Assembly (NCBI GenBank): GCA_963578605.1
Contig: CAUZEA010000010.1
Coordinates: forward strand, 1 to 64,000
Reading direction: 5' to 3'
Origin: JAKVCB01 sp963578605
Lineage (GTDB): Bacteria > Planctomycetota > Planctomycetia > Pirellulales > Lacipirellulaceae
Length of the DNA stretch: 64,000 nucleotides
Shown: positions 26,722-36,261 of the stretch, one piece after another
Layout: each line of letters starts with the position of its first letter
Position numbering within the stretch: position 1 is the stretch's first letter
Notes under the pieces: generated by a model
Database searches by the model: none
Seen by the model: only the letters and a program-made list of their open reading frames with translations
Told to the model about the DNA's origin: nothing
Translations under genes and position numbers: made by a program

Positions 26722-27891
26722 TTAATACGAAAAGCCGACTCTTACCAGGAACGTGTCGTCGAGTGACGCCGGTGGCGGAGACCCGCTGCGGTACTCGATT
26801 TCGCGATTGAAAACGTACCCCATTTCATACTTGTAAGACATCCCGCCAATAATCTTGCGTTCGTAGCCAAACAAAATCCGCAGGTCACGAGCTTCCAGCA
26901 CGTCGTTGTCATCGGTGGTGGGATTGGTGACGGCCCACCGCCCACCTCCGAATTCACCCATGACGTAGGCCCACCGTTCATCGCAGTCGATGGTCGAGCC
27001 GGGCAGCAGCCAGGCGGCCCGGGGACGCGGAAAGACCAACTCGTATTTCACGCAGGGGGTTCGGTAGGCCAGGCCGGCCACGGGCAAAATGGTGGCTCCG
27101 GCACGATTCAAATAGACCGCACCGAAAACCCAGTTCCACTCTTCGGTTGACTGGTAGATCCCGAGCGCCCGCCCCGATACGCGAAACGCGTCGCCCGCAC
27201 CAAAGTTGTGATCGTCGGCGTAAAGCCCCAGCGTAATTGCACCGTCGAAGATCCACCGATCACTGAGTCGGCGGAAATGACGGAATTGAACCGCCGCGTC
27301 GTGCAGTCGTGATGGCAAGGGGGGCGCACCTGGCCGGTCCAGAAAACGCACCCGGTACTCAGGCTCAATCACCAAAGGCGTTTCGCGCGTGACGAAAGGA
27401 ACGCCGAACACCAGGCTGGTACGAAGGTCGCTGAAACCGAGGCTGTCACTTTCGAGCTGCGGCAAGTACGTGCCGGTGAACTTGAACTTCTGGAAAACTC
27501 CCTGGCGCGATCCGGGCGGAAGCAGTGATTTGCCCCCCAGCCTTTCTGCCGGGGCGGGAAGCAGTGGAGAACCGTCCTCAAATGGTGGGGCCTGGGCGAG
27601 CCGCACCGCCGGGTCAATGATGAGCGCGGAGGTTGGTGGATAGCTTGCCGCAGCTGGCCACGCGGGTCTGCTCGTGGCCGGCAGGGGAGGGGGTGGTAGG
27701 GGGGTGACCGGTGGAGTGTAGGCCGCGGCGGCACTCGGTGCCTGCGGCATAAGTTCGGCGACAGGATAGCCTCCCCACGCCACAGAAGGAGGCGGGGCGG
27801 ACCGGGCCGGTTCGGCGCCGACCGCGAACGAGTGGCATGCCGTGACGACGATGAGAAAGACCACAGTTGAAAGCTGGCTTCTGGCAAGCAT
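26722..27891 (-). CDS. Predicted secreted outer-membrane beta-barrel protein (DUF6268-like), copy A
   Basis: 389 residues from the ATG at 27891, giving a signal peptide ending near HSFAVGA. Residues 25-120 are proline/alanine-rich and disordered; about 125 to the end alternates aromatic and polar residues in strands (YLPQLESDSLGFSDLRTSLV). The last residues VRVGFSY form the aromatic-ended C-terminal strand that outer-membrane assembly usually recognises. It matches the gene directly upstream (27965-29278) in layout and in motifs such as RALGI/RALAK, GAVYLNR/GAVYLDR, GEFGGG/GEYGGG and DLRIL, so they are paralogues. Function unknown; the DUF6268 name is a recollection, not a search result. Confidence 0.7.
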   Translation of the reverse strand: MLARSQLSTVVFLIVVTACHSFAVGAEPARSAPPPSVAWGGYPVAELMPQAPSAAAAYTPPVTPLPPPPLPATSRPAWPAAASYPPTSALIIDPAVRLAQAPPFEDGSPLLPAPAERLGGKSLLPPGSRQGVFQKFKFTGTYLPQLESDSLGFSDLRTSLVFGVPFVTRETPLVIEPEYRVRFLDRPGAPPLPSRLHDAAVQFRHFRRLSDRWIFDGAITLGLYADDHNFGAGDAFRVSGRALGIYQSTEEWNWVFGAVYLNRAGATILPVAGLAYRTPCVKYELVFPRPRAAWLLPGSTIDCDERWAYVMGEFGGGRWAVTNPTTDDNDVLEARDLRILFGYERKIIGGMSYKYEMGYVFNREIEYRSGSPPPASLDDTFLVRVGFSY

Positions 27892-27964
27892 CGCCAGACG
27901 ACGTTTCCCAGAGTGGTCAAGGTCCGCGACGGTGAAAATCAAGGATACGTCCATGTCCGCTGAG

Positions 27965-29278
27965 CTAAAAGCTGATTCCCCCCCGGAGCATGAAAGTAGG
28001 TTTGGGATTGAAATCCATGTTCACAGGGAAGGGGCCGCGGTTCACATAGAGTACTTCACGGTCCCACACGTATCCGGCCTCGAAGTGTCCACGGAGTTGC
28101 GACGCCGTTTCCCACTCAATTCCACCCAGGATTCGAAGATCATTAATATCGATGGGTGTTGTCCACGTGTCCGTGGTTGGGCCTATGGTACTGGTCGCGT
28201 TGACGGTTGCCGTCCACGCCCCACCCCCATATTCACCCGCCACGTACCAATACCATTCAGTATTGCCGTAGTTCGAAAAGTGCTTGCGTATTTTTGGGTT
28301 GGGGAACACCAGGTACATGTCCCATTCAGGGGTTGGTCGCCAGTAAACACCGCCTGCGGGCAGCAACTTAATGCGGTTTCGGTCCAGGTAGACGGCCCCA
28401 AAGAGCACATCGAGTGTGGGCGAAGCACTCAGCTTGGCCAGGGCACGCCCCAATAAACGGATTGACTCTTTGTTGATCTTGCTGAAGTCAGTCCAGACTC
28501 CCGACCGCAAACCGAGTTCGGCACCAAACTGGGGCGTGAATTGAGGGAACCACGCCAGGTCGAGATAGGCGTCGTAGAGCCGGGGGGGCAATTCTTGAGG
28601 ATGGTCACCTGGGAAGGGGAACGAGCTGCTGAGGGGCCCCCTCAACCAGTTGACGGCAAAGCCGGGAGTGATCAACAGTGGCGAATCGGTGCTGTACGAG
28701 AGCGGCACGCCAAACGTTGCGTAAATCTCGGCCCGGTTGATGCCAAGCTCATTTGGGCTTTGTTTACCGTACAAGTACGTTTGTTCAAAGCTGACTTGTT
28801 GCATCGCTTTTTGTGCCGATACCAGGTAACCGCCTTGTCCTTGCAAGCCGTAACTTCCCTGTTGCCACGAGTAAGGCAGGCCGTTCGGGTAGATGGAACC
28901 TTGCTGAGGAGGGGCCGCGTAATTTTGCCAGGGGCTGACCGGGGCGTTCATGACCGGTGGTGCCTGGCCGTACGGCACCGCTGCTGGAGGTGTGGTCAGT
29001 GATGGGCGGGCATAGGGGTCGAATGTGGGTGGCGGGCCGACTTGGGCTGTGGGGATTGGTGCCGAATAGGGCGCAGCTGGTGTGGGCGCAGCATAAGGAA
29101 CCGACGGTGTGGTGGTTGCGGGCGGAGTGCTGTAGGTCGGTGCAAACGTCGTGGAAGGGGCAGCGATTGTTGCTCCACCCGGTGAGGCCGGAAAATGGAC
29201 TTTCGGTTGGGCCGCGATATCAGCTGTGCAAACTGCAGTCAGGACGATCGTCAAAACAAGGATTGTTTTGGGGTACAC
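27965..29278 (-). CDS. Predicted secreted outer-membrane beta-barrel protein (DUF6268-like), copy B
   Basis: 437 residues from a GTG at 29278 with an AGGTG ribosome site close upstream. The leader is TILVLTIVLTAVCTADIAAQ. A Pro/Ala/Thr-rich stretch runs to about residue 160, then a strand-rich barrel region with FGVPLSYSTDSPLLITPGFAV, GAVYLDRNRIKLLPAGGVYW and the C-terminal strand FMLRGGISF. It shares order and motifs with copy A downstream, 73 bases away on the same strand, so the two probably form an operon. Likely outer-membrane, role unknown. Confidence 0.72.
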   Translation of the reverse strand: MYPKTILVLTIVLTAVCTADIAAQPKVHFPASPGGATIAAPSTTFAPTYSTPPATTTPSVPYAAPTPAAPYSAPIPTAQVGPPPTFDPYARPSLTTPPAAVPYGQAPPVMNAPVSPWQNYAAPPQQGSIYPNGLPYSWQQGSYGLQGQGGYLVSAQKAMQQVSFEQTYLYGKQSPNELGINRAEIYATFGVPLSYSTDSPLLITPGFAVNWLRGPLSSSFPFPGDHPQELPPRLYDAYLDLAWFPQFTPQFGAELGLRSGVWTDFSKINKESIRLLGRALAKLSASPTLDVLFGAVYLDRNRIKLLPAGGVYWRPTPEWDMYLVFPNPKIRKHFSNYGNTEWYWYVAGEYGGGAWTATVNATSTIGPTTDTWTTPIDINDLRILGGIEWETASQLRGHFEAGYVWDREVLYVNRGPFPVNMDFNPKPTFMLRGGISF

Positions 29279-29351
29279 AGATCACCTCGAGTGGCGCTGG
29301 TTGATACCAGTGCATAGAAAAGAGTAGCAATGCGCGAGCGGTAAATACCAG

Positions 29352-29389
29352 CCGCCAGCAGGCGGGTCAACGCCGATCCCTCGGGATCG
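29352..29389. other. Two adjacent small hairpins in an intergenic region
   Basis: ccgcc/ggcgg with loop AGCA (29352-29365) is followed by cgatccc/gggatcg with loop TC (29374-29389). They sit between ispG and the barrel copy B gene. They may be transcript structure; no RNA family is recognised. Confidence 0.4.
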
Positions 29390-29493
29390 CTGGCAGTGCT
29401 GGTGCTGCAGGTGGTGATGTTGCAAAAAACGGTGGTTTTCCAGCGGGGATATCGATCAACCAGGGCTCGGCGAATTGGATAAGATTCGCTTGA

Positions 29494-29513
29494 CCTGGCA
29501 CCGCGGTGCCAGG
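29494..29513 (-). terminator. Perfect 20-nt palindrome downstream of ispG
   Basis: cctggcaccgcggtgccagg is a perfect palindrome 21 bases past the ispG stop codon. It could form a hairpin terminator, but there is no following T tract, so a protein-binding site cannot be excluded. Confidence 0.45.
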
Positions 29514-29533
29514 AGCCGACTTTTGGCCCGCTG

Positions 29534-30670
29534 CTAAATCCGTGTGGCGATGAGGGCATCGAGCTGCTGTTTTAATGCCGTGAGCACCGCCTCGTAGGAG
29601 AATTGCCCGACCAGTTCAGGGCCCCGTTTCAAATTGACGTAGTTCGGCCCGCACCAGAGGCCCAAGTCGGCGTCGTCGGTCTCGCCGGGGCCATTGACCC
29701 GGCAGCCCATGATGGCAATCGTAATCGCGTGCTGCGTGGCATAGCGGGTCATTTCTTTCACTTTTTCGGCCAGGTCGATGAAGGCCTCGTTTTCTACCCG
29801 GGAACAACTGGGGCAACTGATGATATTTAGCGTATCGCGCCCAAAGTTCACCACCGAGCGAACACGCCCCGCATCAATATCTTCCAGGATACTTTTACCG
29901 GCAGCAATTTCTTCTGGCTTGCGGTCGTTGGAAACGGTGAGCGAAACTCGAATCGTGTCGCCAATCCCTTGGCTCACCAGCTGTTCGAAAGCGATTCGTG
30001 TCTTGATGACACCGTCGGGAGGCATGCCCGCTTCGGTGACCCCCAAGTGCAGGGGAACGTCGGGTCGAGCGTCAGCGAAGCGGCGATTCACTTCAATCAC
30101 CTTTTGAGGATCTGAATCCTTCAAAGAGACGCAATATCGGGTGAAGCCCAGATCGTCCAGGTGTTGGCAATGATCGGCCGCGCTCTCGAGCATTGGCGAG
30201 ATCGAGTCTTGCGGGTCGAACCTGGTCAGCTTGTCGGGATCGACGCTGCCACAATTCACTCCTACCCGCATGGCGCAGTCGTGATCCCGCGCGAGTTCGG
30301 CTAGATAGTGGACTTTTTCCTGCCAGGGTTTTTGTTTTTCGTGGTGATAGAGATGTCCCGGGTTGTAGCGGAGTTTGTCGACATGAGGAGCGACCGTTTT
30401 GGCAAGCCGGTAGTTCTCCTGCAAGTCGATTGCCAGATTTGCCACGGTTTGCTGGCGGATTTCGACGATTGCCTCGGCATCGGCCTGGCTGTCAACCGCG
30501 ATGCGAACAACATCGGCCCCGGCTTCGTCGAGTGCGTTGATTTGAGCCACGGTGGCATCGATGTCAGTGGTCCGCACGGCCGTCATGCTTTGCACGGCGA
30601 TCGAGTGCCCGGCACCAATGGTGACCGTGCCAATGCGGACAGGGCGAGTTGGATTGCGTTGGATTTGCAT
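29534..30670 (-). CDS. ispG: 4-hydroxy-3-methylbut-2-en-1-yl diphosphate synthase (flavodoxin/ferredoxin)
   Basis: 378 residues from the ATG at 30670 ([19 protein letters not shown]). The barrel shows [19 protein letters not shown] and [10 protein letters not shown], the middle [11 protein letters not shown], and the C-terminal Fe-S domain CPSCSR (near 285) with [10 protein letters not shown] (near 321), giving the three cysteines and the glutamate that hold the [4Fe-4S] cluster. It carries out the penultimate step of the MEP isoprenoid pathway. The next gene on the strand upstream encodes a YggS-type protein, 150 bases away. Confidence 0.96.
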   Translation of the reverse strand: MQIQRNPTRPVRIGTVTIGAGHSIAVQSMTAVRTTDIDATVAQINALDEAGADVVRIAVDSQADAEAIVEIRQQTVANLAIDLQENYRLAKTVAPHVDKLRYNPGHLYHHEKQKPWQEKVHYLAELARDHDCAMRVGVNCGSVDPDKLTRFDPQDSISPMLESAADHCQHLDDLGFTRYCVSLKDSDPQKVIEVNRRFADARPDVPLHLGVTEAGMPPDGVIKTRIAFEQLVSQGIGDTIRVSLTVSNDRKPEEIAAGKSILEDIDAGRVRSVVNFGRDTLNIISCPSCSRVENEAFIDLAEKVKEMTRYATQHAITIAIMGCRVNGPGETDDADLGLWCGPNYVNLKRGPELVGQFSYEAVLTALKQQLDALIATRI

Positions 30671-30819
30671 GGTGAGTGAACCAGGGGGACGAATTTGTGC
30701 ACGACAGTTGCAAAATCGCTTGTGGATTAACACACTTTGTTTTGGCGACAGCTACCGGAAATTTTCTGGGAGGTCGCAAATCCTTGGAACTGCAACCCTG
30801 CGATACGAATCATGGGGAC

Positions 30820-31515
30820 TCAGCAACCCTCCCAGAGCAGTGAACCGATGCGAACCATGGTGGCACCTTCGGCAATGGCTGTTTCAAAGTCACCGCTCAT
30901 ACCCATGGAGAGTTCATTCAGGTTGATGTTAGGGGAAACTTGATCGGAAAACTGGTCCCGGAGCATGCGCAAAGCGGAAAAATTGTGTCCCGCGACCAGC
31001 GGTCCACCTTCACGTGCAGCCATCGTCATGAGTCCACACACGTGCACGTGGGAACAATCCGCCGCTTTCTCGAGCAGTCGTGGCAGTTCATCTTCGCTGA
31101 GTCCATGCTTGCTCGCATCGCCGGAGACATTCACTTCCAGCAGAACATCGACACGTTGGTTGATCTCGTGGCCCTCTCTTTCAATGGATGCGAGTAGCCG
31201 GTGGCTGTCAACACTGTGAATAAGTGTAACCAAAGGCACCGTTTGGCGGACCTTGTTGCGTTGCAGGTGACCGACAAGATGCCACCGCGTGTCGGGCACT
31301 TGCGCGGCCTTGGTCCACAGCTGCTGGGGACGGCTCTCGCCTAAATCGACACAGCCAGCAATCCGCAAAGCTGCAGCCTGGTTTGGCGTCACGTATTTCG
31401 TAACCCCGATCAGCGTAATGTCGGCAGGGCTACGACCAGCCGCTTCGGCCGCTTTTCGGATCCGCTCCCGGACGCGATCCAGGTTTTGGTGGAGAATGGG
31501 GTTGCCTTCATTCAT
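30820..31515 (-). CDS. YggS-family pyridoxal phosphate homeostasis protein
   Basis: 231 residues. The alanine-racemase-like barrel has ITLIGVTKYVTP, whose lysine binds PLP, then VDLGESRPQQL, WHLVGHLQRNK, IHSVDSHRL, LLEVNVSGDASKHG, VCGLMTMA, LSMGMSGDFETAIAEGATMVRIGS. All the family's landmark segments are present. These proteins buffer PLP and influence amino-acid metabolism; no enzymatic reaction is firmly known. It lies upstream of ispG on the same strand. Confidence 0.93.
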   Translation of the reverse strand: MNEGNPILHQNLDRVRERIRKAAEAAGRSPADITLIGVTKYVTPNQAAALRIAGCVDLGESRPQQLWTKAAQVPDTRWHLVGHLQRNKVRQTVPLVTLIHSVDSHRLLASIEREGHEINQRVDVLLEVNVSGDASKHGLSEDELPRLLEKAADCSHVHVCGLMTMAAREGGPLVAGHNFSALRMLRDQFSDQVSPNINLNELSMGMSGDFETAIAEGATMVRIGSLLWEGC

Positions 31516-31598
31516 CGGTTTCGGATGCGGGTTGCCATCGGTTTTACGACCCAGGCACGGGCTTGTGGCACGCTGCGGTCGTACCCGGCGGCCTCGAG

Positions 31599-33488
31599 TT
31601 ACTGGTCATCGGTTTCAATTTCAATGAATTCATCCACCTCACCGGTGTCAAGAAATCTGCCGGCCATGAATTCGGAAGAGAGATGTTGACCCAGGGCCGT
31701 GCGGTTTGCGGACGCCGACAACGAGCGGTAAATAAGCCATTGGTCTTTGCCACTTTGGGCCCGGAAGGCAACTGCCACATCCTTGGGTTGGACTTCCAGA
31801 GATTCGGCCACGGTGAGTTGCCTCCAGGTTCGCACTTTGGCCATGCGGCGAGGTTTTAAATCAAGCAGCAGCGGGCAACAGAAGTTGCGGGCCTTGGTGC
31901 GGTGAGTCAGTGTGAGTTTCTCGTCGACGCCAACAAGTTCACCAATCTGAGAGTCGACTCGCCACTCCGGTAGCGCCAGAGGAAAGACCGCAGCAAGGCA
32001 CTTCGTCCCCCATAAAACACCATCACGAGTCTCTGCTTCGGGGTAAAATGCAACTCCTGAGGCGAGCGGCAAGTGCATGCGGTAATCAAACTCATGTTCT
32101 GAGTTGTCACCGAGCACATAGTCGGCAAGGTAAAGAACCTTATCGGTTCGACCCAGCAACAGGTGGCGTTCGAGCCGCAGGCCATGGGAAAGTTTCACCG
32201 CCAATTCCAGAAAATTGCATTCCTCATCCGCTTGCCAGCATTGGGCTTCCCACTCGTCTTCGATGACGACCGGTTGATCATCGCAACTCAGCTCAAACTC
32301 CCAAGTTCCAGACCAAAGCAAATGGCGGCCACATTCCAGTTCGATTCGGAGCGGGTTCTCGCCGTAGGTTACCGTCAGTCGCGGGACGTCCCTGGTCCAG
32401 CCCGGGGCCAGTACCGCCAGGCCCGACCAGTCTGAGTTCAGTGACGGTTCGGGCAAATCGTCATCATCAAAGTCGGCATCGGCTGGGACCGGTCCCGACG
32501 GCAAAAGTGCATCGGCGGCGGCGCAGTCCGAATCATCGCCGCCCGTTTCCAACGCGACCTTGAACAACTCGGGAGACCACTGGCAGTCATCGATGTCGCT
32601 TAGTATCGCCGTCCCATTGGTACGCGAAAGCCGTACTGCCTGGCGAACCAGCCAGCCGAATTGGATATCTGCGGCATCCGAAAATCCCCCTTTCGTGAAT
32701 TGCTCGCCAAGCAGCTTACACCGTGCCCAACACGCCAGCAGTCCACGCAAAGCGGGAAGATAGGATGTTTTCGGCAGACCTTCGCCGTCGAGCAGTTCAA
32801 CAAGTGATTTGGAAAGCAATTCCCAACTCGATTTGCGCAGTTTACGCAGTGGTTTGAACTCGGGGATGCCGTAAGCCAATACCAATGGCAACTCGCCACC
32901 GGCGAGTTGAACGGCCAGGGTTGCCATGGCGTCGTCAGGGGGACATAGCGTGGCTTTCTCGGCTGTCACCCAAAGATAGTGGCAGAGCTCCCACCATTGG
33001 GAGCTGGTGAGATAGGTTGCCAAGCCGGGCAGGGCGTATGCAAGGCCTACACACTCCAGGGAGTGTGGTAAATTCGGTTTCCCAACGACCGGGTCGATGA
33101 ACCCTTCCTGCAAATATTCAATCACCCGGTCAGCGATCTCTTGGTTTGTCGTAAAGGGGGCCGCAGAAAGCCATTCTGCCACTTCAGCGGCTGCCTTGGG
33201 AGGTAATCCCCACAGCAGGAACGGCGACTTCGTTCTCAAGATGTTGGGTAAGGCAGGGGATTTCCTGGTCGCCAGGTGTCGCTGCCATAGATCCCATGAG
33301 GCGGCAGTATCTTGACCCTGATGTGCCGCCACGACCTTGCGCGGGGCTGAACGGTGCCAAAACTTTTCGTGGCAGGCAAGTTGCGAAACCGCATTCGCCT
33401 CGCTCAAGCAGGACTTTTTTTGTTCGTTGACTACTGTCTCGGTATCCAATGTTTTTTGCGAGCTCGATGCTACCAGTGTCGTGGCCAT
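31599..33488 (-). CDS. Large hypothetical protein, C-terminal half possibly heparinase II/III-like
   Basis: 629 residues without signal peptide. The N-terminal 300 residues are helix-rich with many Trp and Leu (QWWELCHYLWVTAEKATL), alpha-toroid in style. An acidic linker (DADFDDDDLPEP, about 335-346) follows, then a beta-rich half (LRIELECGRHLLWSGTWEFE; HGLRLERHLLLGRTDKVLYL). An alpha-toroid followed by a beta-sandwich is the layout of heparinase II/III proteins, but I do not see the catalytic His/Tyr motif clearly. The gene overlaps nothing and is divergent from the YdjY-domain gene. Function not assigned. Confidence 0.65.
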   Translation of the reverse strand: MATTLVASSSQKTLDTETVVNEQKKSCLSEANAVSQLACHEKFWHRSAPRKVVAAHQGQDTAASWDLWQRHLATRKSPALPNILRTKSPFLLWGLPPKAAAEVAEWLSAAPFTTNQEIADRVIEYLQEGFIDPVVGKPNLPHSLECVGLAYALPGLATYLTSSQWWELCHYLWVTAEKATLCPPDDAMATLAVQLAGGELPLVLAYGIPEFKPLRKLRKSSWELLSKSLVELLDGEGLPKTSYLPALRGLLACWARCKLLGEQFTKGGFSDAADIQFGWLVRQAVRLSRTNGTAILSDIDDCQWSPELFKVALETGGDDSDCAAADALLPSGPVPADADFDDDDLPEPSLNSDWSGLAVLAPGWTRDVPRLTVTYGENPLRIELECGRHLLWSGTWEFELSCDDQPVVIEDEWEAQCWQADEECNFLELAVKLSHGLRLERHLLLGRTDKVLYLADYVLGDNSEHEFDYRMHLPLASGVAFYPEAETRDGVLWGTKCLAAVFPLALPEWRVDSQIGELVGVDEKLTLTHRTKARNFCCPLLLDLKPRRMAKVRTWRQLTVAESLEVQPKDVAVAFRAQSGKDQWLIYRSLSASANRTALGQHLSSEFMAGRFLDTGEVDEFIEIETDDQ

Positions 33489-33666
33489 GGCGTCCTTGTA
33501 CGGCAGGGAAATCTATTTGACGGTAGGTTCTGGCAGGCAGGCAAAATACCGGCCCAATAGACCCAGCGGCTGTGCGCCGGTATCCTACACTAGAATGCCT
33601 ACTTTTTCCTCCCCCCTTTGTTTTCTGAATGTGCCTTGGTTTTCCGACATGTGGAGGTATCGATCG

Positions 33667-34521
33667 ATGACGCCGCCCGGCTTGTTCGCGAAACGGACCA
33701 TTTGTCAAACCGCTTTGGCCTGTTGGTTTCTGTTGGCATCGGCCGCACCAGGGATTTCCCAGGAGAGCGCCGGGCTACCTCCCGCAGACAATCGACCCGT
33801 TGATGGTGAGGCCACGGACCAACCACCTCGCCTGCCACCGCCGGAAGGCGCCAAACCGCTCTTCAAAGGTGAGGACTTCGCCGCCTGGGTTGATCCCCGT
33901 CGGGGCGTCGTCCTGATCGATGGTCAGGTTACGCTTCGTGCCGGGCCTTTGGAAATGTTTGCCTGTATCCAGAAAACCAAGGAGCACGAGTCGGTTGTTG
34001 CGGTTAACACGCAGGCCTTTCCGATTCATGCAGCACTTTTAGCTTTGGGAGCCGAGCCAGGCCATCCCGTACAGTTCCAACCCAAATTTGCTCCGCCTGC
34101 CGGAACCGAAATTGATATTGAGGTCCGCTGGCGCGATACCGAAGGTCAATGGCAGTCCGCCAGGGCCCAGGAGTGGGTACGTGATGTGAACACCGGCGGG
34201 GCACTAAAGAATTCCTGGGTCTTCGCTGGCAGCATGTTCTGGACAGATCCAAACACGGGCCGTCAGTTCTATCAGGCAGAAGGTGGCGATTTCATTTGCG
34301 TCTCCAACTTTGCGACGGCCATGCTCGATTTGCCAATCGAAAGTACTCAGACCAATCAGGGATTATTTTTCGAAGCCTTTACCGAACAGATTCCCCCCCT
34401 GGGAACGCCCGTTCGCCTGGTGCTCAAGCCGCGGCTGCGTAACAACGACTCGTTGCCAAAACCACAAACTCCACCGCGTCCACCCGAAGGGGACCAACCT
34501 CCCCCAGAGAATTCTCGTTGA
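33667..34521 (+). CDS. YdjY-domain secreted protein
   Basis: 284 residues from the ATG at 33667 (the frame is open further upstream, but that would run into the divergent gene). A signal peptide (ICQTALACWFLLASAAPGIS) is followed by a Pro-rich stretch and then the YdjY-type domain: GVVLIDGQVTLRAGPLEMFA, KTKEHESVVAVNTQAFPIHA, GTEIDIEVRW, KNSWVFAGSMFW and FICVSNFATAMLDLPI. The tail is proline-rich. YdjY domains are common in planctomycete secreted proteins and their role is unknown. Its neighbour on the other strand encodes a PQQ-type propeller. Confidence 0.82.
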   Translation: MTPPGLFAKRTICQTALACWFLLASAAPGISQESAGLPPADNRPVDGEATDQPPRLPPPEGAKPLFKGEDFAAWVDPRRGVVLIDGQVTLRAGPLEMFACIQKTKEHESVVAVNTQAFPIHAALLALGAEPGHPVQFQPKFAPPAGTEIDIEVRWRDTEGQWQSARAQEWVRDVNTGGALKNSWVFAGSMFWTDPNTGRQFYQAEGGDFICVSNFATAMLDLPIESTQTNQGLFFEAFTEQIPPLGTPVRLVLKPRLRNNDSLPKPQTPPRPPEGDQPPPENSR

Positions 34522-34539
34522 TGCCCTCAAGAGGGGCAT
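34521..34539 (+). terminator. Short hairpin at the end of the YdjY gene
   Basis: atgccctc (34521-34528) pairs with the following gaggggcat with one extra G, right at the stop codon of the YdjY-domain gene. No T tract; low confidence. Confidence 0.3.
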
Positions 34540-34612
34540 TCCGGGCACCTAAGCTGTTCAGAACGCTTGGTTGTCTGCAGAAAACGGGCTTTTGCAATTG
34601 CGTGGGGATGCG

Positions 34613-35875
34613 TCAGTTGGCTTTGACGTCGTAGCAGAACAAAAATTCCTGATCGCGCAGATAGAGTTTGCCATTAGCGATGACCGGATGAACCCAAATA
34701 CCACCGGATGGACTGCGAATTTCGGTTTGCGGCTCCAGCGTAAATCGTCCGTGTTCTATCCAGGCTTCCGGAGAAGCTTCAATTAGCACCACGGTCCCGG
34801 TCTGTTCGTCAAGGCAGTAGAGCATGCCATCGGCATAGCCAATTGCCCCCTTGCCAAACGCATCGCGTTCCCGCCACGCCTGCTTGCCGATCCGTAAATC
34901 GTGGCAGAGCCATCCGGTTCCGTCCGAATAGCCGTACACAAAATCACCCACCCGAATTGCCCCACCGTGTTGGTTTTTCATGAGTTTGTTGCGATAGACT
35001 TCGGTCACCGTGCCGTCCGGGTTGAGTTGCTGCAACATGCAGCCGGCCCCATAGCCGCTGGTCACGTAAACCAGGTTATCGTGACAGATAGGGGTGGGGA
35101 CGACGGCCGTGGAGCCGGGCCAGGAGGCTTCCCAGAGTAAAGAACCGTCACTGGTTGAAATCCCAATCACCCGTTTTTCCAGGAGTTGAATGTATTGTGG
35201 TCCGGTCGGGGCATTAATTTTGACGATCGATGCGTATTGGGCCCCGTCCGCGACTTCAGTCGACTGCCAGAGAAGTGCACCCGTGTACTTGTTGAGGGCG
35301 GCCACGGCTCCCGCCTCACCACCCGGTGTACACAGAACGGCTTCGCCGTCGATCAACACCGACTCGCAATACCCCCAACCGGGCGTACTTCCTCCCAGGT
35401 CAGCCATGGACTTCTGCCAAATCAACTGGCCATCGCCGGTGCGCAGGGCCGCGAGCGTTCCGTGGCCAGTCATGACATAGACACGATTGCCGTCGACAGT
35501 TGGTGTGCTGCGCGGACCGTCACCCCAACGATTTGTCAGCTTGGGGCCAAGTTCAGTACTCCAGATTTCTTCACCCGTGGCCGTATTCAGCGCGATGGCA
35601 AACGTTTTGCCGTCGCGCGAACCGAGGATGTACAGGTGACCGTCGGCGATGGCGGGACCGGCATAACCTTTTCCGCAGTCGCGAAACAGCCAAACCAGCG
35701 GTGGGCCACCCTCAGGCCATGATTTGAGAAGCCCGGTCTCGGCGGAGAGCCCATCGCGGTTCGGGCCCTGCCATTGGGGCCAGTCGTTTGCCAATACCAA
35801 TGAGGGGCATAGCACGACGGAGAGAAACAGTTGCAACAACAGCGGTTGGCAGAAGTCAGTGATCTTGGTTAGCAC
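34613..35875 (-). CDS. PQQ-binding-like beta-propeller protein
   Basis: 420 residues with a signal peptide (LLLQLFLSVVLCPSLVLA). It begins with NDWPQWQGPNRDGLSAETGL, the start typical of planctomycete PQQ-like propellers, and has recurrent blades such as LYILGSRDGKTFAIALNTATGEEIW, RVYVMTGHGTLAALRTGDGQLIW and AVAALNKYTGALLWQS. It is predicted periplasmic. No quinoprotein active-site Ca-binding pattern is obvious, so scaffold or assembly roles are as likely as dehydrogenase activity. Confidence 0.85.
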   Translation of the reverse strand: MLTKITDFCQPLLLQLFLSVVLCPSLVLANDWPQWQGPNRDGLSAETGLLKSWPEGGPPLVWLFRDCGKGYAGPAIADGHLYILGSRDGKTFAIALNTATGEEIWSTELGPKLTNRWGDGPRSTPTVDGNRVYVMTGHGTLAALRTGDGQLIWQKSMADLGGSTPGWGYCESVLIDGEAVLCTPGGEAGAVAALNKYTGALLWQSTEVADGAQYASIVKINAPTGPQYIQLLEKRVIGISTSDGSLLWEASWPGSTAVVPTPICHDNLVYVTSGYGAGCMLQQLNPDGTVTEVYRNKLMKNQHGGAIRVGDFVYGYSDGTGWLCHDLRIGKQAWRERDAFGKGAIGYADGMLYCLDEQTGTVVLIEASPEAWIEHGRFTLEPQTEIRSPSGGIWVHPVIANGKLYLRDQEFLFCYDVKAN

Positions 35876-36261
35876 TAGAGGTTGTCTACCGCTGAGAGAG
35901 GAAAAACGATGGATACTGGTTGACTCGTGGAATGATCAACCGGCAGACTAACAGAAAATCCGGTTTTGTAAAATGGTCAGACTGTGCACAGCCACGGGTT
36001 TCGCGGTCGTTTCTGACAGGTAGCCCGTGTGGCCACCAGCCGTGTGAAGCCGTCGCCAGATCTACGTGATTGCATCGTGTCCGGACGCACCGCCGAAGCG
36101 GTCTTGGTCGCTGTGAACTGGTTAGATTGCGGTGAAAGGCCGGTCTCTGCGACGGCAGGGTGGGTGGATCGCCCGTGAGTCCTTGAAGTCCACGAAAAAT
36201 GCCCGCCCCGCCAGTGTGGCGGGGCGAGCTGGTTTGAAATCTGTGATTTGGTTTTGAACCT
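35876..36261. other. Intergenic region with terminator
   Basis: 386 bases between the propeller gene start and the end of the Cys-rich protein gene. Apart from the hairpin at 36201-36229 I see no gene, RNA or repeat. Confidence 0.5.
36201..36229 (-). terminator. Intrinsic terminator of the Cys-rich protein gene
   Basis: gcccgccccgcca (36201-36213) pairs at 12 of 13 positions with tggcggggcgagc (36217-36229). On the minus strand the stem is followed by ATTTTT, and it begins 33 bases after the stop codon of the gene at 36262-37119. Confidence 0.75.

Noticed and set aside
29494..29513. Palindrome as phage attachment site
   Set aside because: No integrase or phage genes nearby and a hairpin downstream of ispG is a simpler explanation.
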